Of a DNA stretch of 64,000 bases, positions 9,701-21,395 are shown one piece after another (position 1 is the first letter of the stretch; each line of letters opens with the position of its first letter). The DNA is from Bicyclus anynana (Eukaryota > Arthropoda > Insecta > Lepidoptera > Nymphalidae). The notes under the pieces were generated by a model that searched no databases, was not told the origin of the DNA, and was given only the letters and a program-made list of their open reading frames with translations. The stretch is from contig NC_069092.1 in assembly GCF_947172395.1 (NCBI RefSeq), positions 11,329,418-11,393,417 of the forward strand. The letters run 5' to 3'. The position numbers and the translations under genes are program-made.

Positions 9701-10756
9701 GACTTTATGTCTCTCCGTATGGTCAGAGAGCAGGTGAATATTATTAGGTAGGTACTTGAGGCAAGTTGAAAACTTGTCCTGTACACTTCCGTTGCTACCT
9801 AAGTCGAGATACAAACTTGTATAAGTTGAGACAATAACGTTAGGTATCAATAAGTATGCGTTGTAATATGGAGTTTCATACTAAGAAAAATTACTAGATG
9901 AGTTCATACGGTGCCGATCTCTTTCCGAGCTGGAATATGTGCTGTAACCTTTAATTGGACATTGAACTTACCGTTTGACTTACCGCCAAACACGTCCTTT
10001 CACACAAGCACTAAGTGGATATTAGTATTTTTAAAACTTCCAAGGAGAAATCTCTATATACTATTTGATCAGATAATGGCGTTCTTAAATTTTTACCACC
10101 ATTCTGTAACTGTGTTTTTTATTACAATAACTCAACGTAGTGTTTGAAGTTGTATATTAACATTTGTAGGCCAGTCAAAAAAGGATTACACCTCTGAATG
10201 AGAGCTGTAAATGCGTATAGTTAGCGCTTTATTTTGTTGTTGGTCGTTCTCATTCGTATTTTGCTTAATTGTAACTGAACGGAATAAGATTTTTTTTAAG
10301 CTTCACAATAGATCACTTCATGGTAAAAGTTACGTGAAAATCAGTGTCACCTACTCGGATTATACAATAAGTAATTGTGAGAAATTAATATTTTAAACTC
10401 AAGCTAAAAAGTTCGAGTTATGATTTATACACAGTCACGAATAAACAAAAATACAATCAGCTAAAATTTCCCTTCCATAGGGCAATAAAGGGTGTTTTAA
10501 CTTTATTCAGAACAATAAATGAATGGCGTAGTTATGAAACCACACATAAACCGCGCCCTGTGATTTACGACCAAATAAAACAAAATAAAATAACAATAGC
10601 CAGCAACGAGATAAAATATTTAATGTGGAACATTAAACTAGATAAACTTACGTTGATTTATGGTGGTTCTTTTTTAATAATTTTTAAATTCAACAAGCTC
10701 CTTTCGCAATGGGGGTTTTTAGACGGTAAACATTGTAATTGAGAGGAAATTGTAGA
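9701..10756. other. No recognisable feature
   Basis: AT-rich sequence with several open frames under 80 codons, none with recognisable composition or motifs. Confidence 0.35.
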
Positions 10757-11063
10757 GCTGTGTTAGCTCAGTAGATATGACCTCTGCTTCCGATTCCGGA
10801 GGGTTTGAATCCGGTCCGGGGCATGCACCTCCAACTTTTCAGTTGAGTGCATTAAAATAAATTAAATATCACGTCTCAAACGGTGAAGGAAAAACATCGT
10901 GAGGAAACGTCCATACCAGAGAAATTTCTTAATTCTCTGCGTGTGTGAAGTCCGTCAATCCGCATTGGGCCAGTGTGGTGGACTATTGGCCTAACCCCTC
11001 TCATTCTGAGAGGAGACTCGAACTGAGCAGTGAGCCGAATGTGGGTTGATAATGATGATGAAA
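10757..11063 (+). mobile_element. SINE-1, full length
   Basis: Head 'ctgtgttagctcagtagata' (A box), B box ggtttgaatcc, the full body and the 3' end 'gagccgaatgtgggttgata' with atgatgatga tail. Confidence 0.8.
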
Positions 11064-11396
11064 CATTGTAAGAGTATAAACGGAATCATTAGCATAATTA
11101 ACATTCTCTTAGATTCTATAGAAACTTCATTAGATTCTACCATTTGGTATGTCAATCGTCATTATCATTCAACATGGTACACCGTTAGGTAGAAAATTAA
11201 CAAAATATACTGACTAGACTAGTGTAGCTTTTTAAGTGTTTGTCTGTAATTGCAAAGTAACTGTGTTTTAATGAAGTGCCTATCGTTATTAAAACGGCAG
11301 GCAATCACCTTGAGTGAAGTCCCTAGCTTGCGACCGATGGATGTAGGGTTAAGGTCTTGTAAAACTAGTTAGCACTCCCCTTCTTCGCTCAAGTTG
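11064..11396. other. No recognisable feature
   Basis: AT-rich. No gene or known repeat recognised. Confidence 0.35.
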
Positions 11397-13544
11397 AAAG
11401 AAAGAAAGAAAGAAAGAAAATAAATTTATTCAAATTTAAAAGTTACAAACAGTATCCTTAACTAAAAACAGCATGTCTGTCTGTAACCCTTAAAAAAGAA
11501 AGGGTGTACAGCTCAGCATATGCCGTGTACTATACACAAGCATAACACACGGCGCTGATTTTCAGCTGAGACCCGTGTGACGCCACAGCTAACATAAAAA
11601 AATAAAAATGAGAACAAATTCAAGTGAATTAAATTCAATTAGAAGCAGCAAATATGTTTAAAAATAATAATTAAGTACCAATTAAACTACAGATGTAAAG
11701 ATATATAGTGTGATTTATATATGAATTTATAATGTGAAGTGTATTTATTACTAAATGTATAAAATATATATGTACCTATAATAAATAAAAAATCGAGATA
11801 AAGAACTAAATTAATAACTATTGTATCAAAATTTCAAAGTATCACCTAATTATCGTGTTTTCCTCTATAAAATTGATATTTCCACCGCACAATCCTCAAA
11901 TTCCTTTTGTCGATCCATTAAATATTTTTTTAATTTTCTACAAAAAGCAAATTTGCTTTTGGAATCACGAATAGGCGGAGGAATATTATTCCAGCAGCGA
12001 GTGGCGGCATATTTAAAACTACCCCTAAAAGCAGCTGAACAATGTCGAGGGACGCTCAGAGGCTTACGAGCGAATCTAAATGACTCTCTGTTCGGGTACA
12101 TCCTGTTAAGCTTCTGACTCATGTGTAATGGCTTACCATCCTTTATTACACCAAATACTATACTAGCGAGATGTACTTTCCTCCTAGACCTCATCTTTAG
12201 CAAATTGTGCTTATTCAAAAACGGAGTGACATGAGCTCGAGGAGGAATGCTGAAACTGTATCGTGCACACGCATTTTGAACCCGCTGTATGAGCTTATTG
12301 GTTCTGGCCAAGATACGAGGCCCGTAAACTACATCTGCATAATTTAATTTGGATAATATGAGGCTTTCCACCAGGTGAATACGTACTTCTTGACTGATGT
12401 AATTACGAATTTTGTACAAGATCTTTAACCGGTAAAAGCAATTACGTACTACCGCAGCTATATAGTTATCGTATCTTAGCCCAGAATCCATAAGCAGCCC
12501 TAAATTCCGAGCTTCAAATACACGATCCAATTTCACTCCCTTCAGAGTCACACTATCAGTTTCAAAATGAATCTTCTCTAACTGTGCTTTATTACCAAAA
12601 AATATAAGCTTCGATTTACAGGGATTGAGGACTAACGAATGTTTATGAGACCAATCTGCTATCCGTTGAAGATCCTCATTTACTCTCTGAACCGCCAATT
12701 TGTATTCATGTGGCTCAAAAGAATAATAGACCTGCAAATCGTCAGCATATATATGGTACTTACAATTCTTAATATTATCAGTAATATCTGCACAGTATAA
12801 GATAAATAAAAGTGGACCTAAAATAGACCCTTGAGGAACACCCCTACTAACATTTTTAACGGAGGAACGACACTTCTTCCCATCATCCTGCGTTACCTCA
12901 ATGTACTGGGTTCTATTCATCAAATAACTGTCAAACCAATTCACTGTATTGATGTCAAAACCATAATATGATAACTTGGAAAGTAACAGTGGGATACTTA
13001 TGCTGTCAAATGCACGTGAAAAGTCTAATAAAACCAATAGTGTACACATTTTTTTGTCTTGGGCCGACAGTATATTGTCAGTTACATCCAGAAGTGCAGA
13101 TACTGTGCTCCTTCCAGCCCTAAACCCTGATTGCATTTCAGGTAACAAGTTATTACTTTCAAGGTATTTGGAAACTTGCAGATATACAATCTTTTCTAAA
13201 ATTTTGGATGCACAGGGCAGTACACTAATCGGGCGCAAGTCTTTTACAGTACTAGGATTATTATTTTTAGGTATAGGACGCACCACTGCCACTTTCCAAG
13301 CATCAGGAAAGGTTGAATGTAGGATTGAGGTATTGACGATAGATGAGATAACTTCAAGGCTCTGTGGAAGTGTCATGAGCAACATGTCCAAAGTAATCTC
13401 ATCGACCCCCTCAGCATTTGAACTCAGATTTTTAATAATTTTATAAATCTCCACATCATTGGATATACGAAGTTGTTCTCCCCACCCAGCAAAACCTTGC
13501 AAAATCCCACCAGAGCAGACCTGGACACCCGTTCTAGTACAGAA
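11397..13544 (-). mobile_element. LINE-1u: 5'-truncated non-LTR retrotransposon
   Basis: A minus-strand LINE. From high to low coordinate: an open RT frame (stop-to-stop 13,544-11,865), a 3' UTR of about 440 bp, and a (TTTC)n tail seen on plus as gaaagaaagaaagaaagaaa at 11,397-11,420. The 5' ORF and endonuclease are missing, so the copy is 5'-truncated. A related 3' UTR fragment lies at 50,704-50,932. The RT signature fits the CR1/Jockey superfamily, but I cannot name the clade from sequence alone. Confidence 0.8.
11865..13502 (-). CDS. LINE reverse transcriptase, N-terminally truncated
   Basis: Copies element RNA into DNA at a nicked target by target-primed reverse transcription in the nucleus. 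Counting from 13,502 (545 residues), the RT core is complete: LLDFSRAFD with catalytic D160, GVPQGSILGPLLF at about 221-233, and YADD at 252-255 supplying the other two Asp residues. The thumb and C-terminal region follow. No endonuclease domain, gag-like ORF or ATG start is present. 13,502 is a TTG codon and the frame stays open 14 codons further upstream to a TAG at 13,545-13,547, so this is a fragment of a longer pol. There are no internal stops, which suggests a fairly young insertion. Likely not expressed as a functional protein. Confidence 0.85.
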   Translation of the reverse strand: MQGFAGWGEQLRISNDVEIYKIIKNLSSNAEGVDEITLDMLLMTLPQSLEVISSIVNTSILHSTFPDAWKVAVVRPIPKNNNPSTVKDLRPISVLPCASKILEKIVYLQVSKYLESNNLLPEMQSGFRAGRSTVSALLDVTDNILSAQDKKMCTLLVLLDFSRAFDSISIPLLLSKLSYYGFDINTVNWFDSYLMNRTQYIEVTQDDGKKCRSSVKNVSRGVPQGSILGPLLFILYCADITDNIKNCKYHIYADDLQVYYSFEPHEYKLAVQRVNEDLQRIADWSHKHSLVLNPCKSKLIFFGNKAQLEKIHFETDSVTLKGVKLDRVFEARNLGLLMDSGLRYDNYIAAVVRNCFYRLKILYKIRNYISQEVRIHLVESLILSKLNYADVVYGPRILARTNKLIQRVQNACARYSFSIPPRAHVTPFLNKHNLLKMRSRRKVHLASIVFGVIKDGKPLHMSQKLNRMYPNRESFRFARKPLSVPRHCSAAFRGSFKYAATRCWNNIPPPIRDSKSKFAFCRKLKKYLMDRQKEFEDCAVEISIL

Positions 13545-13547
13545 CTA

Positions 13548-13928
13548 AGCCGTGTTATATAGCCAAACACATTTTCTCCTACTACATTCTCCCAACACAA
13601 AACTATACATATTTTTTAATTTTTGGTTTTAATATTAATTGACATCCAGTTTTTAATCTTAAATCACAAAAAAAAGCAATTCCAATTTATGTTGCCCCAA
13701 CTACGAATCCTTTGAGCATACGCGTGAGTGTTGCAAACATATTCTGTGGCAATGTTCCAGATTGTACCTAGATGTTGTAGTAGATACCCGACCATCTGGC
13801 GCGTGGCGTGATAACATTGGGTTATTGCGCTAATACTGAACTTACCCGCAGGGCACACTCGGGTACTCACTCTATGAACATAATAACAGAATATAATATT
13901 GCTCATATTAAAAAAACATAAGACAAAG
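13548..13928. other. No recognisable feature
   Basis: Upstream flank of the truncated LINE. No promoter or coding signal recognised. Confidence 0.35.
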
Positions 13929-14128
13929 GTGATTTTATTATTCTTTACAAGTAGGACCTTACATACAATCTTACCTAATGGTAAGTTATGATGCAATCTA
14001 AGGAAGCGGGCTAATGTCAGGAGGACGATGAAAATCCACACCTCAACGTCTACACGACACCGAAAGGGGTGGTAACTAGCCACGACCGAAGCCACCACGA
14101 CCTGGAACAATTAAAAAAACCTCAGTCG
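13929..14128 (-). mobile_element. SINE-2, internally deleted
   Basis: Retains 'attctttacaagtaggacct', 'taatggtaagttatgatgca', 'aaaatccacacc' and 'ctagccacgaccgaagcc', but the tRNA-like head and part of the middle are gone. Confidence 0.6.
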
Positions 14129-14409
14129 GCAAAAACAAAGCATACTTTGGTAATGCAAAGCGCAGCGGAACAAAGTAGGTCGTGGAGTTGAATTTGAGTA
14201 TATGGTATATTTATACATTATATAAGTATTTATACGTAGTATATAAATATACATGATCGATTCCGCTATCTTAGTAACCTTATCACAGGCTATACCTTCG
14301 TTTACTTTTGGGCTAAGTAGTGTGTTTCATGTAGGTATACCATATGTAAGTTTATAGGCGATGCTTCTCCACTTAATATCACATGAACCATCCGCTCATC
14401 CATAAATTA
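14129..14409. other. No recognisable feature
   Basis: Very AT-rich with TATA-like repeats near 14,200-14,260. Nothing assignable. Confidence 0.35.
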
Positions 14410-14606
14410 TCTATATTAATATTATAAAGCTGAAGAGTTTGTTTATTTGCTTGTTTAATTGAACGCGCTAATCTCAGGAATTACTGATCCGATTTGAAAA
14501 ATTCTTTCTGTGTTAGATAGCCCATTTATTGAGGAAATTTATATACTATCCCTGTATTCCTACGGGAATAGGAACCACGTGGGTAAAACCGCGCGGCATC
14601 AGCTAG
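14410..14606 (+). mobile_element. Non-autonomous Helitron, family B
   Basis: Starts TC (tctatattaatattataaag), carries 'gaacgcgctaatctcagga', a GC-rich 3' stem region (aaccgcgcggcatc) and the CTAG end at 14,603-14,606. No coding sequence. Confidence 0.75.
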
Positions 14607-14792
14607 TAATATTATAAAGCTGAAGAGTTTGTTTGCTAGAACGCGCTAATCTCAGGAACTACTAGTCTGATTTAAAAAAAATCTTTCAGTGCTAGATATC
14701 CCATTTAATGGGGAAGGCTATAGGCTATATATAATTCCCGTATTCCTACAGGAACGGGAACCATGCGGGCGAAACCGCGCGGCGTCAGCTAG
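14607..14792 (+). mobile_element. Second Helitron B in head-to-tail tandem
   Basis: Begins directly after the CTAG of the previous copy, at taatattataaagctgaag, and ends CTAG at 14,789-14,792. The TCTATAC start is missing, so the two copies are fused. They differ at many positions, so the tandem is not recent. Confidence 0.7.
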
Positions 14793-15102
14793 TTATTATA
14801 TAAAAGTAAATTCTTCTACAGTTGTAATTGGTACAGCGACAATGCGTATAATTTAGTACAACGCGACCACGTACGAATTTACTAGCACTTTGTATTCAGT
14901 GTGACGAAGGCGTAGGACGAGACAGGTGCTCACTGATGTACGGCCGTTACATGTTCTTTGTTCCATTCTGAAAACCACAATTAAATATTTTATTACGAAA
15001 AAAAACCCAATTTGTTTTACTCATCATATGATACTGAAGTAGGTAAATAAATGAGTACTATGTAAACGCATAAGTGGGAATATGGATATAAAATATAGCC
15101 TA

Positions 15103-15469
15103 CTAGGTTCGTCCGCGTGGAATTTAGTTCTTCACAAATCCCTCGGGAACCAAGGATTTTTCCGGGATAAAAAGTAGCCTACGTATTAATCTAGGCTATA
15201 ATATATCTTAATACCAAATTTCAGCTAATTCGGTTCAGTAGTTGAGGCGTGAAAGACAAACAAACATTCATATCTTCAAAATCATCAGTTTTCGCAAATC
15301 TCGGGAAACAATGGATTTTTTTGGGATAAAAAGTAGCCAATGTGTTAATCCAGAGTAAAATCTATTTCCATTTCAAATTTCAGCTAAATCGCTTAAGTAG
15401 TAGCGACGTTATAGAGTAACAAACATCCAAACATACATACAAACTTTCGCGTTTATAATATTAGTAGGA
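15103..15469 (-). mobile_element. Helitron A, subfamily with internal duplication
   Basis: On the minus strand it starts TCCTACTAATATTATAAACG (from 15,469) and ends CTAG (15,103-15,106). Inside, the block 'aaatctcgggaa...ggataaaaagtagcc' occurs twice (about 15,130-15,290 and 15,293-15,450). The same two-block layout is seen at 50,623-51,160, so it defines a subfamily. Confidence 0.7.
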
Positions 15470-16021
15470 AATAGGAGATGATGATATAGCAAATGACGTA
15501 GTTTTATATTGTGTATTGGATCGCAATCCGTTTAACAAAAAATATCATTGCTTAGCAATCACTCAATTATATATTCATCAATTTATGAACATATTTTTGT
15601 TTTGTTAGTTTAGCCATCTCTTGGCTCGTATTTTGAATATTACACTGAAATATTTAAATATCATGAAAATATATAAGATGTTTGTAACACTAGCGCTGAC
15701 AAAAGCCTCTTTACAGTGGGAATTAGTGAGGAAAGGAGGCACAGACGTAGTCGTCGCAACATAGTTCGTCACGCTGAATGTTGTGCTTCTCATACTGCCC
15801 AACGCTTCCTTTTTGTCGGTTTTTGAGCGCAAGTCAAAGGACAAGTTTAGGGTTTCGCGATTAAATTGCACGAGTCTCTTGAGAATTGGTGCACAGTGAG
15901 TCACATCACAGACAAGGTGACGCGTACAGACTATTTCTAGTCTCTTATTATTAAGATTTCTGTGGGTTGACTTATTAGAATTGCCTGCACGGTTAAAAAT
16001 AGCAAAAAAAGCTGACAATGG
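15470..16021. other. No recognisable feature
   Basis: The open frame at 15,605-16,018 (minus, 137 codons) has no domain I recognise and average base composition. I do not call it a gene. Confidence 0.35.
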
Positions 16022-16352
16022 ATTTTTTTTTTATTCTTTACAAGTTAGCCCTTGACTACAATCTCACCTGATGGTAAGTGATGATGCACTCTAAGATGGA
16101 AGCGGGCTAACTTGTCAGGAGGATTAAAATCCACACATCTTTCGGTTTCTACACGGCATCGTACCGGAACGCTAAATCGCTTGGCGGTACGTCTTTGCCG
16201 GTAGACCACCCTACCTAACTAGCCACGGCCGAAGCCTCCCACCAGCCAGACCTAGACCAATTAAGAAAATCTCAATCTGCCCAGCCGGGGTTCAAACCCA
16301 GGACCTCCGTTTTGTAAATCCACCGCGCATACCACTGCACCACAGAGGCCGT
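16022..16352 (-). mobile_element. SINE-2, full length
   Basis: Poly-T tail on plus at 16,023-16,032, the complete SINE-2 body and the tRNA-like head ending 'ccacagaggccgtc'. B box as ggggttcaaaccc on plus. Confidence 0.8.
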
Positions 16353-17259
16353 CAAAAAATAGATATCTGTATCCGAACTGTATGCTAGATAAACAGTACG
16401 TCAACCCTTATCATGTGTTTGGTGTAGTGTTTACGACGTGCGAAGTAGCAAAGAGAAGCTTCTGAATCTAAAGCTGAGCAATGCAATCAATTTCAGCTCC
16501 TCTAACATTGTTAATAAGGTCTAAAATGATTTAGTAAGATAACCCTGCAAGTTCCCAGGCTAAATGTTTCAAGTAGTTTGTCATGTTTGTATGTGAAGGT
16601 TCTAAACACTGTATTCTAATAAGTCAATGCTTTGGATTACGTGTGTTTATGCCTTTGAATAGCCTTAAACCTATTTGAATACATACAATAGGCATTTATA
16701 TTTATCAAAAGACAGACAGACAGAAAACAAATTAAAATTGTTTGTTTTTGTGTTTTTAAATTGTGATAATTTGTTTAAATTTTACAGACATTTGGGTTTC
16801 TAATCTTATATAGATAAAAAAGATAAAGATAGAACGTGTATATAGCATGGATACCTAGATATTAAAACGTTTGTTGCCAAATTAGTAGTTCATTATGCAA
16901 TAGGAGTATTATACGATTTATAGTCAACCAATTAATTATTATTGGGATGGCCACGTAAATACGTGTCATTTAATTTTGTCAATTTAATTATTATTTGACA
17001 GCAATTTATGCAATTATTTCGGCGGAATTAGTATCGTTACAGAATTTAATTAACGTTGCTGCAATATCCGACGCTACTTTGACTCGTCGATGGAAATTTA
17101 ATAACCACGGCGACCTTTGGAGAAAAATATGTTAGAAAATTATTTTGATTTCCTTTAAAGGTAAAATAATAAGGTTCATGTTTAGGATATTGTACACATA
17201 TTTAATTTAATTTTGTTAGTATACCTATATGTTTTACTGTGTTTTACACGTATATTGGA
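16353..17259. other. No recognisable feature
   Basis: AT-rich. No repeat family or gene recognised. Confidence 0.35.
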
Positions 17260-17600
17260 AGTGGTAGCTTACCCTTTCAATTTGTTCGTTGGTCCAATGG
17301 TTATCCTAATTGTCCTAGTTTTGAGTCGGTCTAAATATACAAACGGATCCCTGAATCGAAAAACAGTGTTTCCAGACATATCATATTTTTAAAGACCTAT
17401 CAAACGACACCTCACACTATCAGATAAACGATAAAAAAAAACAAAAAAATACTTTACGATTTCGTCGTCATTTTTATTCGTCGTCATAAATCTCGTGCTA
17501 AATAACAGCTTTTTAGTAGTCTTTGAACTACAGACAAAAAGATATAGACATAGCGAAGATATAAGGGTTCCTTGTTGACTACGGAACCCTAAAATACCAA
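17260..17600 (-). repeat. Dispersed lepidopteran repeat ending in TAGGGTTCCGTAGTC
   Basis: The high end (gttgactacggaaccctaaa) and the interior resemble an interspersed lepidopteran repeat I know by its 'agggttccgta' start. Partial related sequence occurs at 39,705-39,755 and 43,318-43,362. The left boundary is not clear. The minus open frame inside is not a gene. Confidence 0.4.
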
Positions 17601-17923
17601 TCCAATATGACAAATTCTTACTTTAAACACCTGCATATGTAAATAAACTTAAAATGCAGGGCACAACACAGTGATACAGCACACTAGCTGTCTGTCTACG
17701 CGTTTTAACTACACCGCTCTCCCGAAAATGCATTGTAGGGAATTTCAAAGAACAAAGAGAAGAATGATAGTTTCAAGCGTTCTCAAAGGATTTTCGGCAT
17801 GAGTGTAAATACACAGTATTGTTCTTTTACGCAAACTTATTCGCAACATTAAACTTCTTATTCTTCTTATAACTCAGCATCAACTTTCATATCAGTTTCC
17901 GAGTAGTATTAACATTGTTTAGC
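17601..17923. other. No recognisable feature
   Basis: Mixed composition. No gene or repeat family recognised. Confidence 0.35.
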
Positions 17924-17948
17924 CCTCCAATCCGCATTGCAGCAGCGT

Positions 17949-18512
17949 CATCATCATCATCATATCAGCCGATGGACGTACACTGAAGGACAGAGGCCTT
18001 TTGTAGGGACCAAACATCACGATCCTGAGTCGCCTGCATCCAGCGAATACCTACGACTCACTTGATGTCGTCAGTTCACCAAGTGGGGAGTCGACCATCA
18101 CTGCGTTTTTTAGTACGGGGTCGCCATTCCAGCACCTTGGGACTTCAAAGTCCATAGGCCCTTCGAACTTTGCGAATCGCCCATTGCCACGTCAGCTTCG
18201 CGACTCGTTGAACTATGTCGGTGACTTTGGTTATTGTGCGGATCTCATTTCTGATTCGATCACGCAGAGATACTCTTAACATAGCTATTTCCATCACCTC
18301 TCTGTGTGTGACTCTGAGCCTTCTTATGAGGCCCATAGTTAGCGACCAAGTCTCGAAGGTCATCACTGGAAATTCCAAATGCACCAGTCGAGTTGAATTC
18401 GGCGGTTTGTCTCTTTCTCGAAATTGGACCTACCTAACTGGATCATATGTCCTAGAGACATATGGTCCAGTTAGGTGGGATTCGTCAGCATGTCCTAGGT
18501 ATATGTATTCGT
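17949..18512 (-). mobile_element. RTE LINE, 5'-truncated, nested in a SINE
   Basis: Minus copy of the RTE 3' coding end with (atg)n tail at 17,949-17,965. A short TSD, cagcgt, flanks it (17,943-17,948 and 18,513-18,518). The flanks (ccaatccgcattgcagcagc | gtgactgcttcatgc) look like a SINE-3-like repeat that it interrupted. It contains frameshifts and a small inverted duplication at 18,432-18,476. Confidence 0.75.
18432..18476. repeat. 20-bp hairpin inside the RTE copy
   Basis: acctaactggatcatatgtc (18,432-18,451) pairs with 18,457-18,476 with one mismatch around a 5-nt loop. The intact RTE copy at 46,895 has the left arm only, so the right arm is an inserted inverted copy. Confidence 0.85.
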
Positions 18513-18742
18513 CAGCGTGACTGCTTCATGCATGGTTGGTCTAAACTCTACATTAAATTTTTATAAGGAGGGAGTTCTTGGTCATATTTGGGCGGTTCAG
18601 GGTTTGGACCTTTGAAACCTGCCACCTCCCAAAGCCCCTACAGTTTAAACTCCATAAATGAGGAATGTCTGGCTCTCGGTCTAAAACAGAGTAAAACAAA
18701 AACTTTCGTTGTTCCATTTTGTGATTACCGAATGAATAATAT

Positions 18743-18958
18743 CCGTTATAGCCCAGTGGATATGATATATGCCTTTGATTCAGAGGGCGTAGATTTGAAT
18801 CCAGTCCGGGACATGACCTCCGTGAGTCATGTGCATTTTATGAAATTAAATATCTCGTGTCATACCCAAGAATTTTTTTAATTATTTATGCGTGAACTCT
18901 TAGCCAAACCCAAATTCAGAGACGAGACTCGTGTTGGGTTGTTAATGAAGAACTAAAT
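18743..18958 (+). mobile_element. SINE-1, degraded
   Basis: Head 'ttatagcccagtggatatga' and B-box-like tttgaatccag, followed by shortened body blocks and a decayed 3' end. Confidence 0.6.
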
Positions 18959-19602
18959 AAAGCAATAAATTTAAGCAACACACATTTTTTGGAGAAAGGA
19001 TTTCATTTACTAGCGATAACATTTTTGATGTAAACCAAGGTTGAAATGTCGCAAATAATCCTTTGTTTTGAAGCAATGCGTTTGATAAACGTCGACCGAA
19101 TTTATGTGCGAGACACTAGATATCGACAGAGATGTAGCAAATCGTTCGGCGCAAATAGGTGGCGAGTCAACAACGTTAGGGCGGGATTCCGTGCGTGTCT
19201 TATCGTGACGCAGAATAACTGCACAATCACTAGCTACAGTTATCTCTACAATTGAATTAACTACGGACTATATAGTCGTAGCTATCGCTAAAATACTACG
19301 GATTTAGGCTTTCTCTAGCTACGTATATACCTACAAACTCACGTATGTACTGACTTAGTAGTTCACGGATTAAAATTTACTTATAACTGCATTGATATTT
19401 TACTTATAAAAATCTAAATTTTGTATATCAGGTGCTTATAAAAATACACAGCAAAGTTTATTATAGCAAAATCGTAATCAATTAGTAACATGCTTCGTTT
19501 AAGTCGAAGCACAGTCTATAGCCAAGTTACACATCCATTCTCTTTCTAGAGACGTTAAGGCTTTAAAAACTAAAAATATACATGCGAATGACAAAAGTAT
19601 AA
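18959..19602. other. No recognisable feature
   Basis: AT-rich. Small open frames with no recognised motif. Confidence 0.35.
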
Positions 19603-19787
19603 TCTTTACTAATATAATAAAGAGGTAAAGATTGTGGTATTGTAGGGCGTAATCAAAAGATCTACAGACCGATTTTGAAAATCATTTTACCACTAGAAAG
19701 CCACGTTATTTGTGAGTATCACAGGCTACATTTTATCCCCGTATTCTCACGGGAACGGGAACTACGCGGGTGAAACCGCAGCGCTAG
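19603..19787 (+). mobile_element. Non-autonomous Helitron, family C
   Basis: Starts TC (tctttactaatataataaag), middle 'aaagccacgttatttgtgag', GC-rich 3' 'gaaaccgcagcg' and CTAG end at 19,784-19,787. Related copies at 26,541 and 51,195. Confidence 0.7.
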
Positions 19788-20147
19788 TAGGTAATTGATA
19801 ATTTGATCATATACCTATCGATAACGAATGTCATTCATATACATTCATTACTTTTAGAAGCGGTAGCGTTTGTAGAAAAGAGAATTGCTGTGTAACTTGG
19901 TTACAGACCCAGTTTTATCTAGCAATATTTTCCATTTTACTATGGGTACTTAAAACCCTCATGCAGTATGGTACCGTCAATGAATGAACGTTCTAAAACG
20001 CCAGTAAAGTTTATATATTTAAGCTCCTACGTCTTGAACACTAAGACGATTTGTTCCAAAGCTCTCCAGACGTATATTTTAAAAGTACTTGGCTTTGTAT
20101 GTCTTTGACGTTTCTGTACCTTTAGCCTGTGATAGCCAGATATATCT
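19788..20147. other. No recognisable feature
   Basis: No gene or known repeat recognised. Confidence 0.35.
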
Positions 20148-20470
20148 ATCTTTTTATTCTTTACAAGTTAGCCTTTGACTACAATCTCACCTGATGGCAA
20201 GTGATGATGCAGTCTAAGGTGGAAGCGGGCTAAGTTGTTAGGAGGGGAATGAAAAGCCACACTCCTTTCGGTTTTTACACGACATCGTACCGGAACGCTT
20301 AATCGCTTGGCGGTACGTCTTAGTCGGTAGGGTGGTAACTAGCCACGGCTGAAGCCTCCCACCAGCTAGACCTGGACCGATTAAGAAAATCTCAATTGGC
20401 CCAGCCGGGGATCGAACCCAGGACCTCTGTCTTGTAAATCCGCGCATACCCATGCGCCACGGAGGCCGTC
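20148..20470 (-). mobile_element. SINE-2, full length
   Basis: Complete order of SINE-2 blocks from 'ttctttacaagttagcc' to 'catgcgccacggaggccgtc'. B box ggggatcgaaccc on plus. Confidence 0.8.
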
Positions 20471-20689
20471 AAAATCTCGTTTTGAAAAGGCTGAAAGTTC
20501 ATTAATCTATGCTCTGACCATACCATGGTGAATATCAATTATGTAGTTTGGACCGAGGTGCTTTGAAGTAGGTTTCAAGTCCCCCATCCTCAATTATCCA
20601 AATATAAAGTACACCTTTTCTTATAAATCTCTTTACTTGATTAAAATAAAAAAACTAAAAAAATACGCTTTTAGTACGCACTAAAAATT

Positions 20690-20980
20690 ACATAAATTTG
20701 ATACCCATTTCATGGGGGTGCATTTCAAATAGCTTGTCCGCCATCTTGGACGACTGCCATATTGGATTTAAGTCACGGGACTATTCCGCCATCTTGGGAA
20801 GGCCGCCATATTGGAATTGTAATGACGTCTTTTAGCTAGTCATGTATTGTCATAAGAACACAGAGCGTGTGTAAAATTTCATCCAAATCGAAGACCGGGA
20901 AGTGGGTTTTTTTCATACATTGTTACAAGATTTTCTTACATACATAGTTACAAGTGAAACTAATAAAAGCGTGTTAAAAA
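20690..20980 (+). repeat. Dispersed repeat with 'cgccatcttgg' motifs
   Basis: Two direct copies of a ccgccatcttgg ... gccatattgga unit (20,728-20,815), then 'attgtcataagaacacagag' and 'atttcatccaaatcgaagac'. I recognise this layout as an interspersed lepidopteran repeat. The 3' end has ttacatacatagttacaagt. The class is unknown to me. Confidence 0.45.
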
Positions 20981-21395
20981 AATGCAAACCAAATCCGAAT
21001 AAAATCAAAGTCACTGGCAGATTGAACTGGCCTAAGAAAAGAGGTAATAACACCTCACTTCAGCACAGTACGAAATGTTTCGTACACGAGCTCTTTATGA
21101 CGAGGGTAGGTCAAATAAAAACAAGCGGGTAGTTCGGTCATACAAAATTTATGATACTTACCTTGCTCTTTTATTGTTGGAATCGCAAGGCTAATTTTCG
21201 CTGCGGGGAAACTCCTAGCAACGAAAATTGCCCATAAAATAAGAGAGTTCTTTCCTCAGCTTGATTGGATTCTTGTTTGTTTGCAACGACAGCGATCTCT
21301 GGGGCCAGTAATTTGTGGGAAACAAGGAACAGGGAAAGGGTAGTTTCTTAAACTCGTAGTAACTGATTACTTGTACCTATATACTAAATCAGCCC
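20981..21395. other. No recognisable feature
   Basis: Possible continuation of the preceding repeat. Otherwise nothing assignable. Confidence 0.3.

Noticed and set aside
12976..13446. 156-codon plus frame
   Set aside because: Antisense shadow of the LINE reverse transcriptase on the minus strand.
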